Shown one piece after another: positions 26,247-35,985 of a DNA stretch of 64,000 nt. The notes beneath the pieces are model-generated. The model saw only the letters and a list, made by a program, of their open reading frames with translations, was not told the origin of the DNA and made no database searches. Each line of letters starts with the position of its first letter. Position 1 is the first letter of the stretch. The position numbers and the translations under genes are program-made. Origin of the DNA: Deltaproteobacteria bacterium (GTDB lineage: Bacteria; SAR324; JACQKK01); NCBI GenBank assembly GCA_029858505.1, contig JAOUEW010000002.1, positions 582,395 through 646,394 on the forward strand, given 5' to 3'.

Positions 26247-27326
26247 TTAATCGAACAAACTTTGGGCAAAAGCCTTCGGGTCAAACACTCGCAAGTCCTC
26301 TACACCCTCCCCCAACCCCACAAACCGAATGGGAATATGAAACTCGTTGGTAATCCCCACCACCACCCCTCCCTTGGCCGTCCCATCCAGTTTGGTTAAC
26401 ACCAAGCCTGTGACCTCAACCGCCTTTAAAAACTGCCGGGTTTGGTGAATGGCGTTCTGCCCTGTGTTGGCGTCCAGCACCAGCCACACCTCATGGGGGG
26501 CACCAGGGCACACCGCCCCTGCCACCCGTTTGATTTTTTTCAACTCCTCCAACAAATTCGTTTTTGTGTGCAGCCGCCCCGCGGTGTCACACAACACCCT
26601 GTCCCATTTTTCCTCCAGCCCCTTTTTTAAGGCTTGGTGAATCACCGAAGACGGATCGGCTCCGGCCTCTCGGCCATAGAACCCCGCCCCTGTACGCTCG
26701 GCCCAATGGGCCAGTTGTTCCGCCGCCGCCGCCCGGAAGGTATCCCCCGCCGCCAACAACACCCGCTTTCCCTCGGCTTGAAACCGGGCCGCCAGCTTGC
26801 CGATGGTGGTTGTTTTTCCTACCCCATTCACCCCCACGAACAAAATCACCCCAGGATTGGCTCCCTCCAGTCTTTCCGCAGGCTCAGCCCCCAGCAAAAT
26901 GCTCTCTACCTCCTCCCGCAACAGTTCTTTCAACCTGGCCGGATCATTCAATTCTTTACGGGCCACAGACCGTTCCACCCGCTCTAACAACCTTTTGGTC
27001 GTGGCAACCCCCATATCCGCAGTCAACAACAACTCCTCCAGTTCCTCCATCAGGGCCGGTGATATTTCTTTTTTTCCTACGGTCAACTGAGCCAAGCCCT
27101 GGGTCAAGGCCTCCCGGGTTTTGGTGACCCCCCGGCGAAACCAAGAACCGCCCTCCCCGGCTGCCCCCAGTTCTTGGGTTAACGAAGGGGATTGTTGTAG
27201 CCTAGCCTGCTCCTCCCGCTCCAGGGCCAGCCTAGCCTCCCGTTCCGCCAGCCGCACTTTTTCTAAGCGGGCCTTTTCCTCGCTGGCTTGGCGGGCCTTG
27301 GCTTCTTTGTTCTTCTTGTTAAACAT
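26247..27326 (-). CDS. ftsY: Signal recognition particle receptor FtsY
   Basis: This is the receptor that docks SRP-ribosome complexes at the inner membrane, 359 residues. A charged N-terminal A-region of about 45 residues is rich in Glu, Lys and Arg (KKNKEAKARQASEEKARLEK), as expected for the membrane-binding region. The N domain follows, then the GTPase G domain: G1 VNGVGKTTTIGKLA, GDTFRAAAAEQL, DTAGR and TKLDG. All SRP GTPase motifs are intact. The stop at 26247 is 41 bp from the ODP-like gene on the other strand. No ftsE/ftsX follows. Confidence 0.95.
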   Translation of the reverse strand: MFNKKNKEAKARQASEEKARLEKVRLAEREARLALEREEQARLQQSPSLTQELGAAGEGGSWFRRGVTKTREALTQGLAQLTVGKKEISPALMEELEELLLTADMGVATTKRLLERVERSVARKELNDPARLKELLREEVESILLGAEPAERLEGANPGVILFVGVNGVGKTTTIGKLAARFQAEGKRVLLAAGDTFRAAAAEQLAHWAERTGAGFYGREAGADPSSVIHQALKKGLEEKWDRVLCDTAGRLHTKTNLLEELKKIKRVAGAVCPGAPHEVWLVLDANTGQNAIHQTRQFLKAVEVTGLVLTKLDGTAKGGVVVGITNEFHIPIRFVGLGEGVEDLRVFDPKAFAQSLFD

Positions 27327-27341
27327 GTCTGTTTTCTTATT

Positions 27342-30300
27342 TTATTGAACGGCACTTGGCTGGACAGGGGTACCCCATGTTTGTCCTGGAATAATCCTTT
27401 TCCCCGGCAATGGCCCCAATAGGCGGTTCTTCCCCGCCATGTGAATTTCCAAACGTCTTCGGCTGGCCCCCACCAACACGCTTTGCAGATAACGGGCGCT
27501 TTCTTCCCGGGTTAGAGTATTCAATTCCTCCAACTGCCGATCTAGCCGCTGGAAGTCCTCGTGATACTGGAACGCCATGGCATCCAATTGGGCCGCTGCC
27601 TCCATGGAATTTCGAGCCCGCTGACTAAGCAGCACCCGGGCGGCCTCCCGGTATCGATCAAACACGGGAGCAGGCAACGAGGGTAGTTTTGCCGCAAACC
27701 CCGGCATGAAACGCTCCATTCGTTCCCGCAGTACCCCAGGGGGATGGGTTCCAGATTGGACTAGGAAATCCACATATAACATGTCTTTGCGGCGATAAGC
27801 CCCCGCCCACACAATATACCCTAACCCCTGCCGTGTACGCATGTCTTCGTAAAACGCATCCTCCATCATGCCAGACAACAAATTCAACACCGCCGCCCGC
27901 CGGGGTGTATATTCCCCCGCTTGGTTTGTTAAATACACCACAGAATCCCCTACCGGTAAAGAATCGCCATAGGACATTGTTCCAGGTGGAATGTCTTTCA
28001 ACAGGGTTTGGGGGCGTTGGTTTTCCGGCAGAAGAGCCTGGGAAGACAACCCCACCAACTCTCGATACACATCCCAGGCCGTTCGCCGAACCGATTCCGC
28101 TGAAATGTTTCCCGCGGCGGTTCCCTCCAAATACCCTTGATGAAACAATTCCGCCGCGAAGGATTGTACATCCGCCAGGGTAATTCCGGGAAGTTCTTTG
28201 GCCATGGCTTCTGGCGAGAACGCTGGAACTTCCAGATTCAAGTTCCAGGCCGCTTGAGCTTGGGCGTAGGGCTGGGCGTATTTGCGGTTTTCAAAATCCC
28301 GCTTGGCTTGCTCTTTAATCCTTTGAAACGCTTCCTCGGTCAGCACCACTTGTTTTAACCGCCCAGCCAATTGCCGAGACAACGCCATCAGCTTGGGAGA
28401 ATACCCCCCTACCTGCCATTGAATACTCCGTTTTCCGGCGTCTAACGCAAAATCCATCCCTGCCATCCGCAACGGGTAGGCATATTCATTCATCGATTCA
28501 GCCTGGCTGCGAACATACATTTCCGCCAGCATGGCCTGCCGTGGAGAGTTGTATAACCCAGGCGTAATCACCCTAAAGGTTACCGTGGCTTTGGGCTGCC
28601 GAAACGTCCAATCACCCGTGTACCACACCCGGCCATGGCGCCCGTCCATCAATTGGATGGGGACAGGCTGGATGGCCCGTAAAATATCAGCCATCCACCG
28701 TTCCTTCCCCTCTGGTCCCAGGGTCTCTAAGACAACTTTTTGCAATACATGAAGATTGGGGAAATGGGTCTCGGAGAGTGGCTCCATTTTAGCCAAGTCA
28801 TCTTGCGTCATGCCTACCAATCGCAGCCGGACCAAGCCTGATTTTCCCAGGGTGACGGGCCCTTCCGGGCGCTTGACCACCACCGCGTCGGAAATATACG
28901 GGTTCGGGTCGGGCAACGTCATTCCTTCCGGGGGAGGCGCCTGAACCAAAGCCTCATAGACCTGGCCCGATTCTTCAGAGTAGCCGTATTTAGCCTGGTA
29001 ATACCGTTCCACCTTTTGAGTGGGAACCCCCTTGGCAGTCAGGGTCACCAACATATGATCCGGTGTCATGGCCGCCAGATACTTGTGGTTCAAATCCGGC
29101 CGAAACTGCGAATACAAGTAGACATCATCCGGCAGGGCATCCAGCGGATAATCCTGCATATCGGCGGAAAGCCTGGATGCCAATCCGGAGGAACTTCCCC
29201 GCTGGCTGTATCGTTTGTCGAGCAGGGCCATCACCCTGCTTTCCTGATAAATATAGGGGGGGATCCCTTGCTTTTCCAACCCTCGAATGGCCCCCATCAC
29301 ATCGCGCAAAACTTCCTGGTGCCGGGCCAACCCCTGGGGGGTTAAATTCACACCGATCATAAACGAGGCGTAAGAACGGGTAGACTGCCCTGGGCCTGCA
29401 AACAACCCCGTGGCCAGATTTTTTTTCTTCAAGACAGACAACAGGCTGCCCTTTCCCTCGTGCCCCAACACAAAGGCAATCAGGTACAATGGTTTGGATT
29501 TGTATTGCTGAAGCACCGGGGGCAGGGCAAATTCAAGAGTCATGGTTCGCACATCCGCCACCGGTTCTACCGTGGCCATTCTCAACACGGGCTTTCCATC
29601 CAGCAGGTCTTCCGGATACACCGGGCGTTTTAACCTTCGGTTGGGAACCGCTGAAAAATAAGTTTTGGCTTTTGCCTCCAATTCATCCAACGTTTGGGGG
29701 CCCACCAAAGCCAGGGTCATTAAATTGGCCGAGTAGTGGGATTGGTAAAACCGCAGCATCTGCTCTCGGGTAACCCCAGACAGGGTCTGACGGGTGCCCG
29801 TGGAAAACCGGTTGGCCGGGTGCCCTTCCCGATACAGGTTCCGTTGAATCTGTCGGGTCCGCCACATATCGCTGGCCAAGTTCTTTCGATGTTCATTGTC
29901 TACGGCTGATATTTCCCTGGTCATATAGCCCGCGTTGAACAAGGGCTGGTAGAAAAAACGGCTAAACCGGTCCAGGGCACCATCAAACGCGCCATGTTCC
30001 ACATCAAAAAAGTAGTTGGTCAGATCATCATCGGTGTAGGCATTGCTAGAACCAGCGTGGCGGGTCAAAAAAGACTGATACTCCCCGGGATCGGGATAAC
30101 GAGAGGTTCCCAAGAACAACAAATGCTCTAAATAATGAGACATTCCTGGGGTGCCTGCCGGGTCCTCCATGGAACCCGATGCAACCGCCATAGCTGCCCC
30201 TGATTTTTCCGCCTGAGAATCGGAAATCAACAACACGCTGATTCCGTTTTCCAAAACCAAACTTCGACTTTTGGGGCGGGTTTCCAATCGGGACAACAGA

Positions 30301-30431
30301 ATCCCATCGGGGTCGAGCTGTTTTGGGGCTGGCTGGCACCCCGCCCCCAAGCTGGCAAGCAGCAGAACGCCCCCCAGGGTCATTCTGGATAATCTATGCT
30401 TCCAGTTACAGGTCCGTGAAATCGTTTTCAT
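27342..30431 (-). CDS. M16 (pitrilysin/insulinase-type) metalloprotease lipoprotein
   Basis: This 1029-residue periplasmic or outer-membrane protease belongs to the M16A type. The signal peptide ends in a lipobox (LGAGC, Cys about 32). The inverted zinc motif HxxEH is present as HYLEH near residue 101, followed by FLGTSRYPDPGEYQSFL and AYTDDDLTNYFFDV. The downstream Glu of the zinc site should be in the AVDNEHRKN stretch. The four half-domains expected of pitrilysin are visible by length. Such enzymes degrade small peptides in the periplasm. A TTGCTT / TACAAT promoter lies just upstream. ftsY starts 16 bp after its stop. Confidence 0.88.
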   Translation of the reverse strand: MKTISRTCNWKHRLSRMTLGGVLLLASLGAGCQPAPKQLDPDGILLSRLETRPKSRSLVLENGISVLLISDSQAEKSGAAMAVASGSMEDPAGTPGMSHYLEHLLFLGTSRYPDPGEYQSFLTRHAGSSNAYTDDDLTNYFFDVEHGAFDGALDRFSRFFYQPLFNAGYMTREISAVDNEHRKNLASDMWRTRQIQRNLYREGHPANRFSTGTRQTLSGVTREQMLRFYQSHYSANLMTLALVGPQTLDELEAKAKTYFSAVPNRRLKRPVYPEDLLDGKPVLRMATVEPVADVRTMTLEFALPPVLQQYKSKPLYLIAFVLGHEGKGSLLSVLKKKNLATGLFAGPGQSTRSYASFMIGVNLTPQGLARHQEVLRDVMGAIRGLEKQGIPPYIYQESRVMALLDKRYSQRGSSSGLASRLSADMQDYPLDALPDDVYLYSQFRPDLNHKYLAAMTPDHMLVTLTAKGVPTQKVERYYQAKYGYSEESGQVYEALVQAPPPEGMTLPDPNPYISDAVVVKRPEGPVTLGKSGLVRLRLVGMTQDDLAKMEPLSETHFPNLHVLQKVVLETLGPEGKERWMADILRAIQPVPIQLMDGRHGRVWYTGDWTFRQPKATVTFRVITPGLYNSPRQAMLAEMYVRSQAESMNEYAYPLRMAGMDFALDAGKRSIQWQVGGYSPKLMALSRQLAGRLKQVVLTEEAFQRIKEQAKRDFENRKYAQPYAQAQAAWNLNLEVPAFSPEAMAKELPGITLADVQSFAAELFHQGYLEGTAAGNISAESVRRTAWDVYRELVGLSSQALLPENQRPQTLLKDIPPGTMSYGDSLPVGDSVVYLTNQAGEYTPRRAAVLNLLSGMMEDAFYEDMRTRQGLGYIVWAGAYRRKDMLYVDFLVQSGTHPPGVLRERMERFMPGFAAKLPSLPAPVFDRYREAARVLLSQRARNSMEAAAQLDAMAFQYHEDFQRLDRQLEELNTLTREESARYLQSVLVGASRRRLEIHMAGKNRLLGPLPGKRIIPGQTWGTPVQPSAVQ

Positions 30432-30472
30432 GGCGGGAAGAATCCGGATGGAAGATTTGGTCTACTTTTGCA

Positions 30473-30501
30473 TATTGTAGGGAGAACAGATGAACAAGCA
30501 A
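30473..30501 (-). promoter_or_regulatory. Candidate sigma-70-type promoter for the M16 protease gene
   Basis: Read leftwards, a TTGCTT box (30496-30501) and a TACAAT box (30473-30478) are separated by 17 bp, close to the consensus. The -10 box lies about 42 bp from the ATG at 30431. This is inferred from consensus only. Confidence 0.45.
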
Positions 30502-30546
30502 CCCCCGGGATTTTTCAACGATCCCAAACACAAGATAGGATAACCC

Positions 30547-31035
30547 ATGAGCATAGCCACCATCGCCTTCGGGTCAAACATTCAGCCAGAACATCATCTG
30601 CCCTTGGCAGTCAAAGAATTGGCCCGCCTGGGGGATTTGGTTAAAATTAGCGCGGTATATCGCACTCCCCCCTGGGGGTATATTCCCCAGCCGTATTTCC
30701 TCAATGGGGCCCTGTGGCTGGAAACACCCCTGCCCCCAGTCGCCCTGATGGAATGCCTGCTGGCCATTGAACAACAACTCGGCCGTGTTAGAACCTTGCC
30801 TTGCGGCCCGCGCACCCTGGATCTAGACTTGGTTTTCCATGGCAACCACAAAATGTCATCCCCGCGGTTAACCCTTCCCCACCCCCGTTGGAAAGAGCGG
30901 CCCTTCGTATTGGTTCCCCTGGCCGATTTGTTTTTGCAAACCCCCCCGCCCGGTGAATCCCAATCGGTGACCTTCTTCCTTTCACAGTTGGATGTTTCTG
31001 GGATTCAAAAGGTGGGGCTCTCTCTAATCCCCTAA
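30547..31035 (+). CDS. folK: 6-hydroxymethyl-7,8-dihydropterin pyrophosphokinase (HPPK)
   Basis: This 162-residue enzyme transfers pyrophosphate from ATP to 6-hydroxymethyl-dihydropterin in folate synthesis. The family pattern is visible: FGSNIQPEHHL (GSN motif), SAVYRTPPWGY, FLNGALWLET, LLAIEQQLGRVR and GPRTLDLDLVFHG, which carries the metal-binding Asp pair and the HPPK signature. LTLPHPRWKERPFVLVPLADL closes the core. An AGGAT ribosome site precedes the ATG at 30547. The gene is monocistronic and ends at a bidirectional terminator shared with the opposing gene. Confidence 0.93.
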   Translation: MSIATIAFGSNIQPEHHLPLAVKELARLGDLVKISAVYRTPPWGYIPQPYFLNGALWLETPLPPVALMECLLAIEQQLGRVRTLPCGPRTLDLDLVFHGNHKMSSPRLTLPHPRWKERPFVLVPLADLFLQTPPPGESQSVTFFLSQLDVSGIQKVGLSLIP

Positions 31036-31044
31036 AACAACAAA

Positions 31045-31066
31045 GCCTCTCCCAATCAGGAGAGGC
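31045..31066. terminator. Bidirectional hairpin terminator between folK and the 286-aa exported protein
   Basis: An 8-bp perfect stem (GCCTCTCC / GGAGAGGC) closes a 6-nt loop. Read on the minus strand it is followed by TTTGTTGTTTT, a good terminator tail. Read on the plus strand the tail is poor, but the A-rich side precedes it. It is placed neatly between two converging genes. Confidence 0.8.
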
Positions 31067-31090
31067 CGAACTAATCGGTTGATTTCAGTA

Positions 31091-31951
31091 TTAGTTTGGG
31101 GGAAAGACCAGTAAGGGAATACGCTCCATGGGCGCCATCGCCAGGGGGAGGCTGTGAACTTCCCCCTCCTTCATGGCTTGAATGACACGGTAACGCGGCT
31201 GGCTGAACACCATGTGGGTACCAGGATGCTTTTTATTTTCCGCCTTCACAGCCGACAGGCCTGTGTATTCCGCCAAGGTTAATTGCCCCTCATCCAAAAA
31301 ATGGATGGTCAGGCTTTCAATCACCACCCGATAGACGACAAACCGTGGGTGCATTTCCATGCTCAGCACCCGCTTTCCATCACCCCGAACGGAATATCCC
31401 TGGCTGACCAACTCCATCTCGATGAACTTTCCGGAGGGCACCAGAAAAATGGAAAACTGGGCTGGCTTTCCGGCCTTTAATTCATCCCAATGGGCGATCA
31501 CAATGGGAACTAAATTAGGGTAAAAAAAACTGTTGTTCTCCCAATCCATTGCCTGGCGAATCGGCGGATCAGAAGGAGTAGTAAACAGAAAGTTCACCCG
31601 ATTCCCCTCCACCGTGGCTTCTTCTAGAAAGCCTTGCTCACGGTTTTCGCTGCGGAACCAAGTAGGAACCATGGTTTTTTTGTTGAAATAGGTATCGGTG
31701 ACCTGCACCAACCGCCCCTCGGGTGACACATACACCTGCCGCTCTTGAAGGCGGTCTTTGGCCTCCAACAGGGTATATGTTCCGTGATATTTCAACTCGT
31801 TTGAATTGGGTTTGTAGGCATCAAAACTGAGGTTAAAGGACCGGGCGATGTCCTGCCCCCACCCCATAGCTGGGAGGATTAAAACCAGCAAAGTGGTGAG
31901 AAAAATGCCACGGCAAAGGACTTTCTTGCCTGCTCGTAAAGAGGAAACCAT
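31091..31951 (-). CDS. Exported protein of unknown function, DUF3108-like pattern
   Basis: This 286-residue protein begins at the ATG at 31951 with AAGGA 4-5 bases upstream. A reading frame to 32080 exists but has no ribosome site. It has a signal peptide (about 30 residues ending GWGQ). The mature chain alternates strands and turns. The pattern HWDELKAGKPAQFSIFLVPS, then VSQGYSVRGDGKRVLSMEM and LAEYTG, matches the neighbour's NWDSLLAGNTLEVNLIVASR, GEETVAGRKAAVFQVEP and LEYRG. The two are therefore divergent paralogues. Such beta-rich periplasmic proteins often bind lipids or lipoproteins, but no activity can be assigned. Confidence 0.72.
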   Translation of the reverse strand: MVSSLRAGKKVLCRGIFLTTLLVLILPAMGWGQDIARSFNLSFDAYKPNSNELKYHGTYTLLEAKDRLQERQVYVSPEGRLVQVTDTYFNKKTMVPTWFRSENREQGFLEEATVEGNRVNFLFTTPSDPPIRQAMDWENNSFFYPNLVPIVIAHWDELKAGKPAQFSIFLVPSGKFIEMELVSQGYSVRGDGKRVLSMEMHPRFVVYRVVIESLTIHFLDEGQLTLAEYTGLSAVKAENKKHPGTHMVFSQPRYRVIQAMKEGEVHSLPLAMAPMERIPLLVFPPN

Positions 31952-32267
31952 GGCGTCCTTCAATCCTTGGAAGGGGAAAAGTCTTAGGAAATATCTGTGA
32001 TCAACCGAGACGTCTAAACAACCCTTTGACACAGAACAAGATATGTTGATTGCTCTATGTTTTTCCTTCCGGCCAAGCAATCCCTCATTCTCGGTTTGAT
32101 CTCAAGGTCTTTTGTGTTTCTAATTTGAGTTCAACTTTTATGCCTTATTCCGATCACAATGGATTTAATTTTCCCTCATAAGAAGACCAATGATAACAAT
32201 GTCCACCACTTGGCCCATCCGAATAAGACCGCTGAAAAACGCCTTATGCGGATGGGTGTACGTGTGA
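31952..32267. other. 316-bp intergenic region without a gene; ends in a strong hairpin
   Basis: No credible coding frame is seen. It is AT-rich in the middle. Its right end holds the imperfect 14-bp inverted repeat listed separately, which directly follows the upstream gene's stop. The left end carries the AAGGA ribosome site of the next gene. No convincing promoter is visible. Confidence 0.6.
32214..32256 (-). terminator. 14-bp imperfect hairpin just after the 260-aa exported protein
   Basis: Arms CCCATCCGAATAAG (32214-32227) and CTTATGCGGATGGG (32243-32256) pair in 13 of 14 positions around a 15-nt loop that can itself pair GC/GC. The right arm is 11 bp past the stop at 32268. There is no long T-run after it, so it may be a factor-dependent terminator or an mRNA-stabilising structure. 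Confidence 0.6.
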
Positions 32268-33050
32268 TTAATGATACACCACCCTCACATCCAGGTTGTC
32301 TCCCTCGGCGGTGGGAACCAACCCACGACCGCGATACTCCAAAATTTTTCGTTCTTCATCTTTCGAGATGTAGTATTTCATGGGATTCACCAACTTCCGG
32401 ATAATCCAAGAAGAAGGTTCCACCTGAAAAACTGCCGCCTTACGACCAGCCACGGTTTCTTCCCCCATGTATTTCATGCGAAACACCAGAGTTTCCAAGC
32501 GGCTGGCCACAATCAGGTTGACTTCCAGCGTGTTCCCCGCCAGCAAGCTGTCCCAGTTTTTCTTAATGAATGGGGCCAACTGGCCACCCACAATTTGTTG
32601 GGGAGCTTTGTCGATGGATTCTGTTTTTAGTCCCGCCCCTTTTTTCTTTTGAAATTTCAGCACCAACTGTTTCCCCTCGGAACGGGCTTCTTCCACCCGG
32701 CCTAAACGCAAGTCCTCGGTGCGATAGGACACCAACTCCAGGTTGTCCTCTCGGTAATCCGCCGACAAGGTAAATATTTTTTCCCCCGTCAAGGATTGAT
32801 ATTCGGTCCGCTCCTCCACCACCCCATTGTTAACCCGGATGGTGCGAGTAGCTTTATATGCCGCCTTTCCATCTTCCAGAGCAAAAGCCTCCAACGCATC
32901 ATTGGTTCCCGCCGGTTTTGCTGCCGAGGGTTTAGCCGCCGTTGGTTTTTCCGCCCTGGCCCCCGGGGCCAAGACAATCAGACATCCAACCACCAGCGCA
33001 AAGAGAAACCAATGGGATGAACGAGAAGAACGAGATGAAGATGTGTTCAT
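32268..33050 (-). CDS. Exported protein of unknown function, paralogue of the downstream gene
   Basis: This 260-residue protein starts at the ATG at 33050 and has a Ser/Arg-rich N-region. A hydrophobic signal core follows, ending APGARA, then a Lys/Ala/Pro-rich linker (KPTAAKPSAAKPAG) and a beta-rich domain. Shared text with the next gene includes NWDSLLAGNTLEVNLIVASR, MKYMGEETVAGRKAAVFQVE and the late ILEYRG. The 3' end is followed by a hairpin. Residue patterns such as DEERKILEYRGRG resemble the ends of DUF3108-type periplasmic proteins, but I cannot confirm that family. No metal site or catalytic motif is seen. Confidence 0.7.
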   Translation of the reverse strand: MNTSSSRSSRSSHWFLFALVVGCLIVLAPGARAEKPTAAKPSAAKPAGTNDALEAFALEDGKAAYKATRTIRVNNGVVEERTEYQSLTGEKIFTLSADYREDNLELVSYRTEDLRLGRVEEARSEGKQLVLKFQKKKGAGLKTESIDKAPQQIVGGQLAPFIKKNWDSLLAGNTLEVNLIVASRLETLVFRMKYMGEETVAGRKAAVFQVEPSSWIIRKLVNPMKYYISKDEERKILEYRGRGLVPTAEGDNLDVRVVYH

Positions 33051-33200
33051 GGGAGCCTGGAGGGAAAAGGGTTCACATTCATGGGGGAACCTTGAGAATG
33101 CCTTTGACGGTGAACTCTCCCGGGCCCTACCCCGAGGATTCCCGCCACCCATTATATAATCCCTCCAAGCGTTAAAAAGCAACGAACCCAGCGGATTCAA

Positions 33201-33419
33201 CTATCGAATGGATACAAGCGTGTACCCCGCCTCCTCTTCCACCGCATGGCGCAGTTGTTCTTCCGAGATGGGATGATCGGTCTCTATCTCGGCCTGCTTA
33301 TCTTCCAGGCTCACTTTCACTACCTTTACCCCTTCTAGGTCTTTCAGGGCTTCGGTGGTGTGGCGCACGCAGTTATGGCAGGTCATTCCTTCAATGCTGA
33401 GGATTTGTTTCGGCATCAT
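33201..33419 (-). CDS. copZ: Heavy-metal-associated domain protein, CopZ-like copper chaperone
   Basis: This 72-residue ferredoxin-like HMA domain has the metal motif GMTCHNC (Cys 15 and Cys 18) near the N-terminus, typical of Cu(I) chaperones. A strong GGAGGTAG ribosome site precedes two adjacent ATGs (33419 and 33416). It follows copA on the same strand with a 24-bp gap, so it should be expressed from the csoR-copA promoter and deliver Cu(I) to the pump or sensor. The His in the second X position of GMTCHNC differs from the usual ASC form but is known in chaperones. Confidence 0.88.
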   Translation of the reverse strand: MMPKQILSIEGMTCHNCVRHTTEALKDLEGVKVVKVSLEDKQAEIETDHPISEEQLRHAVEEEAGYTLVSIR

Positions 33420-33443
33420 CTACCTCCGAATAGAAGTAAGGCG

Positions 33444-35927
33444 TTAAATGGGTTTGAAACGTTTTAAGCGCAAGGCGTTCGTCACCACCGACACCGAGCT
33501 GAAGGCCATGGCGGCCCCAGCCATCATGGGGTTGAGCAAGGGCCCCCCAAAGGCATACCAAACCCCCGCCGCCACGGGAATGCCTAAAACGTTATACCCA
33601 AAGGCCCAAAACAAATTCTGACGGATGTTGCCCAGCACTGCCCGTCCCAGGCGAATGGCCGTGGGTACATCGGCAATGGACCCCCGCATCAAGACCACTT
33701 GGGCCGATTCCATGGCGACATCGGTTCCACTGCCCACGGCAATGCCCACATCCGCCGCCGCCAGGGCCGGGGCATCGTTGATGCCATCGCCCACCATGGC
33801 CACCCGCAGCCCTTCGGCCTGCAGCCGCCGCACTTCATCCGACTTGCCCTCGGGCAGCACCCCGGCAATGACTTGGTCAATGCCCACCTGGGCCGCCACG
33901 GCCCGGGCCGTGCGCTGATGATCTCCGGTGAGCATGGCCACCCGAATCCCTAGTTTGTGCAAAGCCCCCACGGCCCCGGCACTTTCTTCCCGCAAGGGGT
34001 CGGCGATGGACAACATGCCAGCCAATTGGCCGTCCACGGCCAGATAAACCACGGTTTTCCCCTGGTTTTGCCATTCTTCTGCTAGGGTCGGTGGTTCGAT
34101 CAATAGGCTCCGTTCAGCCATCAAGGTTAAATTTCCCAACACTAGGTCGTGCCCGTTCACCTTGGCATGAAGGCCCCTGCCAGGAATGGCTTGAAAGCCT
34201 TCCACAGGAAGAACCGGCAGACCACGGCGGGCGCCTTCGGCGGAAATGGCGGCCGCCAAAGAATGTTCCGACCCCACCTCAGCACTGGCCCCCCAGGCTA
34301 GCCAATCTTCTTCGGGCCATTGCCCAATGGATTTCACATCCATGACCTGGGGTTTGCCCCTGGTCAGGGTTCCCGTTTTGTCGAACACCACCACGTCAAT
34401 CTTCCGCAGGGCCTCCAGTGCTTCACCCCCTTTGATCAGCACCCCAAGCTCCGCCCCCCGGCCCGTGCCCACCATGATGGCCGTGGGGGTAGCCAATCCC
34501 AGGGCGCAGGGGCAGGCAATCACCAACACGGCGATAAAGATTCCCAGGGAAAAAGACACCTCATGACCCGTGAACAGCCAAGCCCCCCCCGCCAGCAGGG
34601 CAATCCCCATCACGACCGGAACAAACACCCCAGACACTTGGTCAGCCAACCGGGCAATGGGTGCCTTGCCCCCCTGGGCATCCTCCACCAGTTTAATAAT
34701 GCGGGCCAGTGTGGTTTCTGCCCCCACCCGGTCCACCACCACCTCCAGCATCCCATTCTGATTCATGCTTCCACCGGTAACCCGGTCTCCCTCCCGTTTC
34801 TCCACCGGAAGAGATTCTCCGGTGAGCATGGACTCATCCACGCTGGAGGCCCCGGCCGCCACCTGGCCATCTAGAGGAATCGTTTCTCCCGGCCGCACCC
34901 GTAACCGGTCCCCAGGCTCCACCTCTTCCACCGGCATCCGCTGTTCTTTCCCGTCTTGCAGCACCACCGCCGTTTTGGGCTGAATGGCCATCAGTTTTTT
35001 TATGGCCTGAGATGTTCTGCCCTTGGTCACCGCTTCCAGGTATTTTCCCAACAAGATGAACATCAGAATCACCCCGGCGGTCTCGTAATACAATTCCATG
35101 GTGCCAGTCGGGTCCCCCAACAGCACCCGCCCGGTGTTCATCAGGCTGTACAACACCGCCGCCCCGGTTCCCAAGGCAATCAACGAATCCATGTTGGGGG
35201 CCAACCCCCACAGACTGCGTACCCCTGTGCGATACAGGGGCCAGCCAGCCGCAATCACCGGCAGAGTTAGGCCCAATTGGGCCAGAGCAAACCCCAAAGG
35301 GTAACTTTCTGGCGAGATAAGCGTGGGGAGATGCAAACCAAAGGCATGCCCCATGGCCACAATTAACAGCGGTATGGCAAACATGGCCGCGGTAATGAAC
35401 CGTGCCAACAGTTCTTTCTTTTCTTGGTCTTTCCGCTCTTGGTGAGCATCGGGCTTATTGTCGGCTTGAATGTCTAGGGGCGTGTACCCAGCCTTTGCCA
35501 CCGCTTGTTTGATGGCCGACAGGCGGGTTTCCCTGGGCCGGTAACGCACCACCCCCTGCTCGGTGAGCAGGTTCACCGTTACGCCTTCCACTCCCGGCAC
35601 CTTAGCCACGGCTTTTTCAATTCGGGCCACGCAGGAAGCACAGGTCATTCCAGCAATGGGGATGGTTACCTCTCGAATGTCTGCCGCTGGATCCGTCACT
35701 CCATATCCGGCTTTTTCCACGGTCTGCCGAATAACGTCCAGGTTCACACGGCTGGGATCGAACGCCACCTGCATTTTCTCGGTGGCCAAGTTCACTTCCG
35801 CCAGGGTCACACCGTCCAGCTTCCCCACTTTTCGTTGGATCGTGGCCACGCAGGATGCGCAAGTCATTCCGGTAATCCCCAGGGTTTCGTTCTGCAAAAG
35901 ATCTGTTGTTTGGGTTTTCGTGTCCAT
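33444..35927 (-). CDS. copA: Copper-exporting P-type ATPase CopA
   Basis: This 827-residue P1B-type ATPase pumps Cu(I) out of the cytoplasm. Two N-terminal HMA domains carry GMTCASC motifs (about residues 18-24 and 92-98). Six to eight helices follow, with the ion-binding CPC in [15 protein letters not shown]. The phosphorylation motif is DKTGTLTRG, and the hinge is [23 protein letters not shown] in the actuator domain is also present. The ATG at 35927 is preceded by AAGGAAGG at 5-base spacing; the TTG one codon earlier is unlikely. It belongs to the csoR-copA-copZ unit. Confidence 0.96.
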   Translation of the reverse strand: MDTKTQTTDLLQNETLGITGMTCASCVATIQRKVGKLDGVTLAEVNLATEKMQVAFDPSRVNLDVIRQTVEKAGYGVTDPAADIREVTIPIAGMTCASCVARIEKAVAKVPGVEGVTVNLLTEQGVVRYRPRETRLSAIKQAVAKAGYTPLDIQADNKPDAHQERKDQEKKELLARFITAAMFAIPLLIVAMGHAFGLHLPTLISPESYPLGFALAQLGLTLPVIAAGWPLYRTGVRSLWGLAPNMDSLIALGTGAAVLYSLMNTGRVLLGDPTGTMELYYETAGVILMFILLGKYLEAVTKGRTSQAIKKLMAIQPKTAVVLQDGKEQRMPVEEVEPGDRLRVRPGETIPLDGQVAAGASSVDESMLTGESLPVEKREGDRVTGGSMNQNGMLEVVVDRVGAETTLARIIKLVEDAQGGKAPIARLADQVSGVFVPVVMGIALLAGGAWLFTGHEVSFSLGIFIAVLVIACPCALGLATPTAIMVGTGRGAELGVLIKGGEALEALRKIDVVVFDKTGTLTRGKPQVMDVKSIGQWPEEDWLAWGASAEVGSEHSLAAAISAEGARRGLPVLPVEGFQAIPGRGLHAKVNGHDLVLGNLTLMAERSLLIEPPTLAEEWQNQGKTVVYLAVDGQLAGMLSIADPLREESAGAVGALHKLGIRVAMLTGDHQRTARAVAAQVGIDQVIAGVLPEGKSDEVRRLQAEGLRVAMVGDGINDAPALAAADVGIAVGSGTDVAMESAQVVLMRGSIADVPTAIRLGRAVLGNIRQNLFWAFGYNVLGIPVAAGVWYAFGGPLLNPMMAGAAMAFSSVSVVTNALRLKRFKPI

Positions 35928-35936
35928 CAAGACCTT

Positions 35937-35985
35937 CCTTTCGGGTGCATAAGCACCTCGCCTTTCGGGTGCTAACGCACCCCAG
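35937..35985. repeat. Two tandem 24-25-bp hairpin repeats between csoR and copA
   Basis: Two adjacent near-copies (35937-35960 and 35961-35985) each start with CCTTTCGGGTGC. Each can form a small hairpin (GGTGC ATAA GCACC, and GGGTGC TAAC GCACCC). The first copy overlaps the copA ribosome-binding region on the minus strand, so the structure could lower copA translation or protect the mRNA. Only two units exist, so it is not a CRISPR. Confidence 0.8.

Noticed and set aside
35937..35985. CRISPR-like repeat pair
   Set aside because: There are only two units, adjacent and without spacers, and they form hairpins instead.
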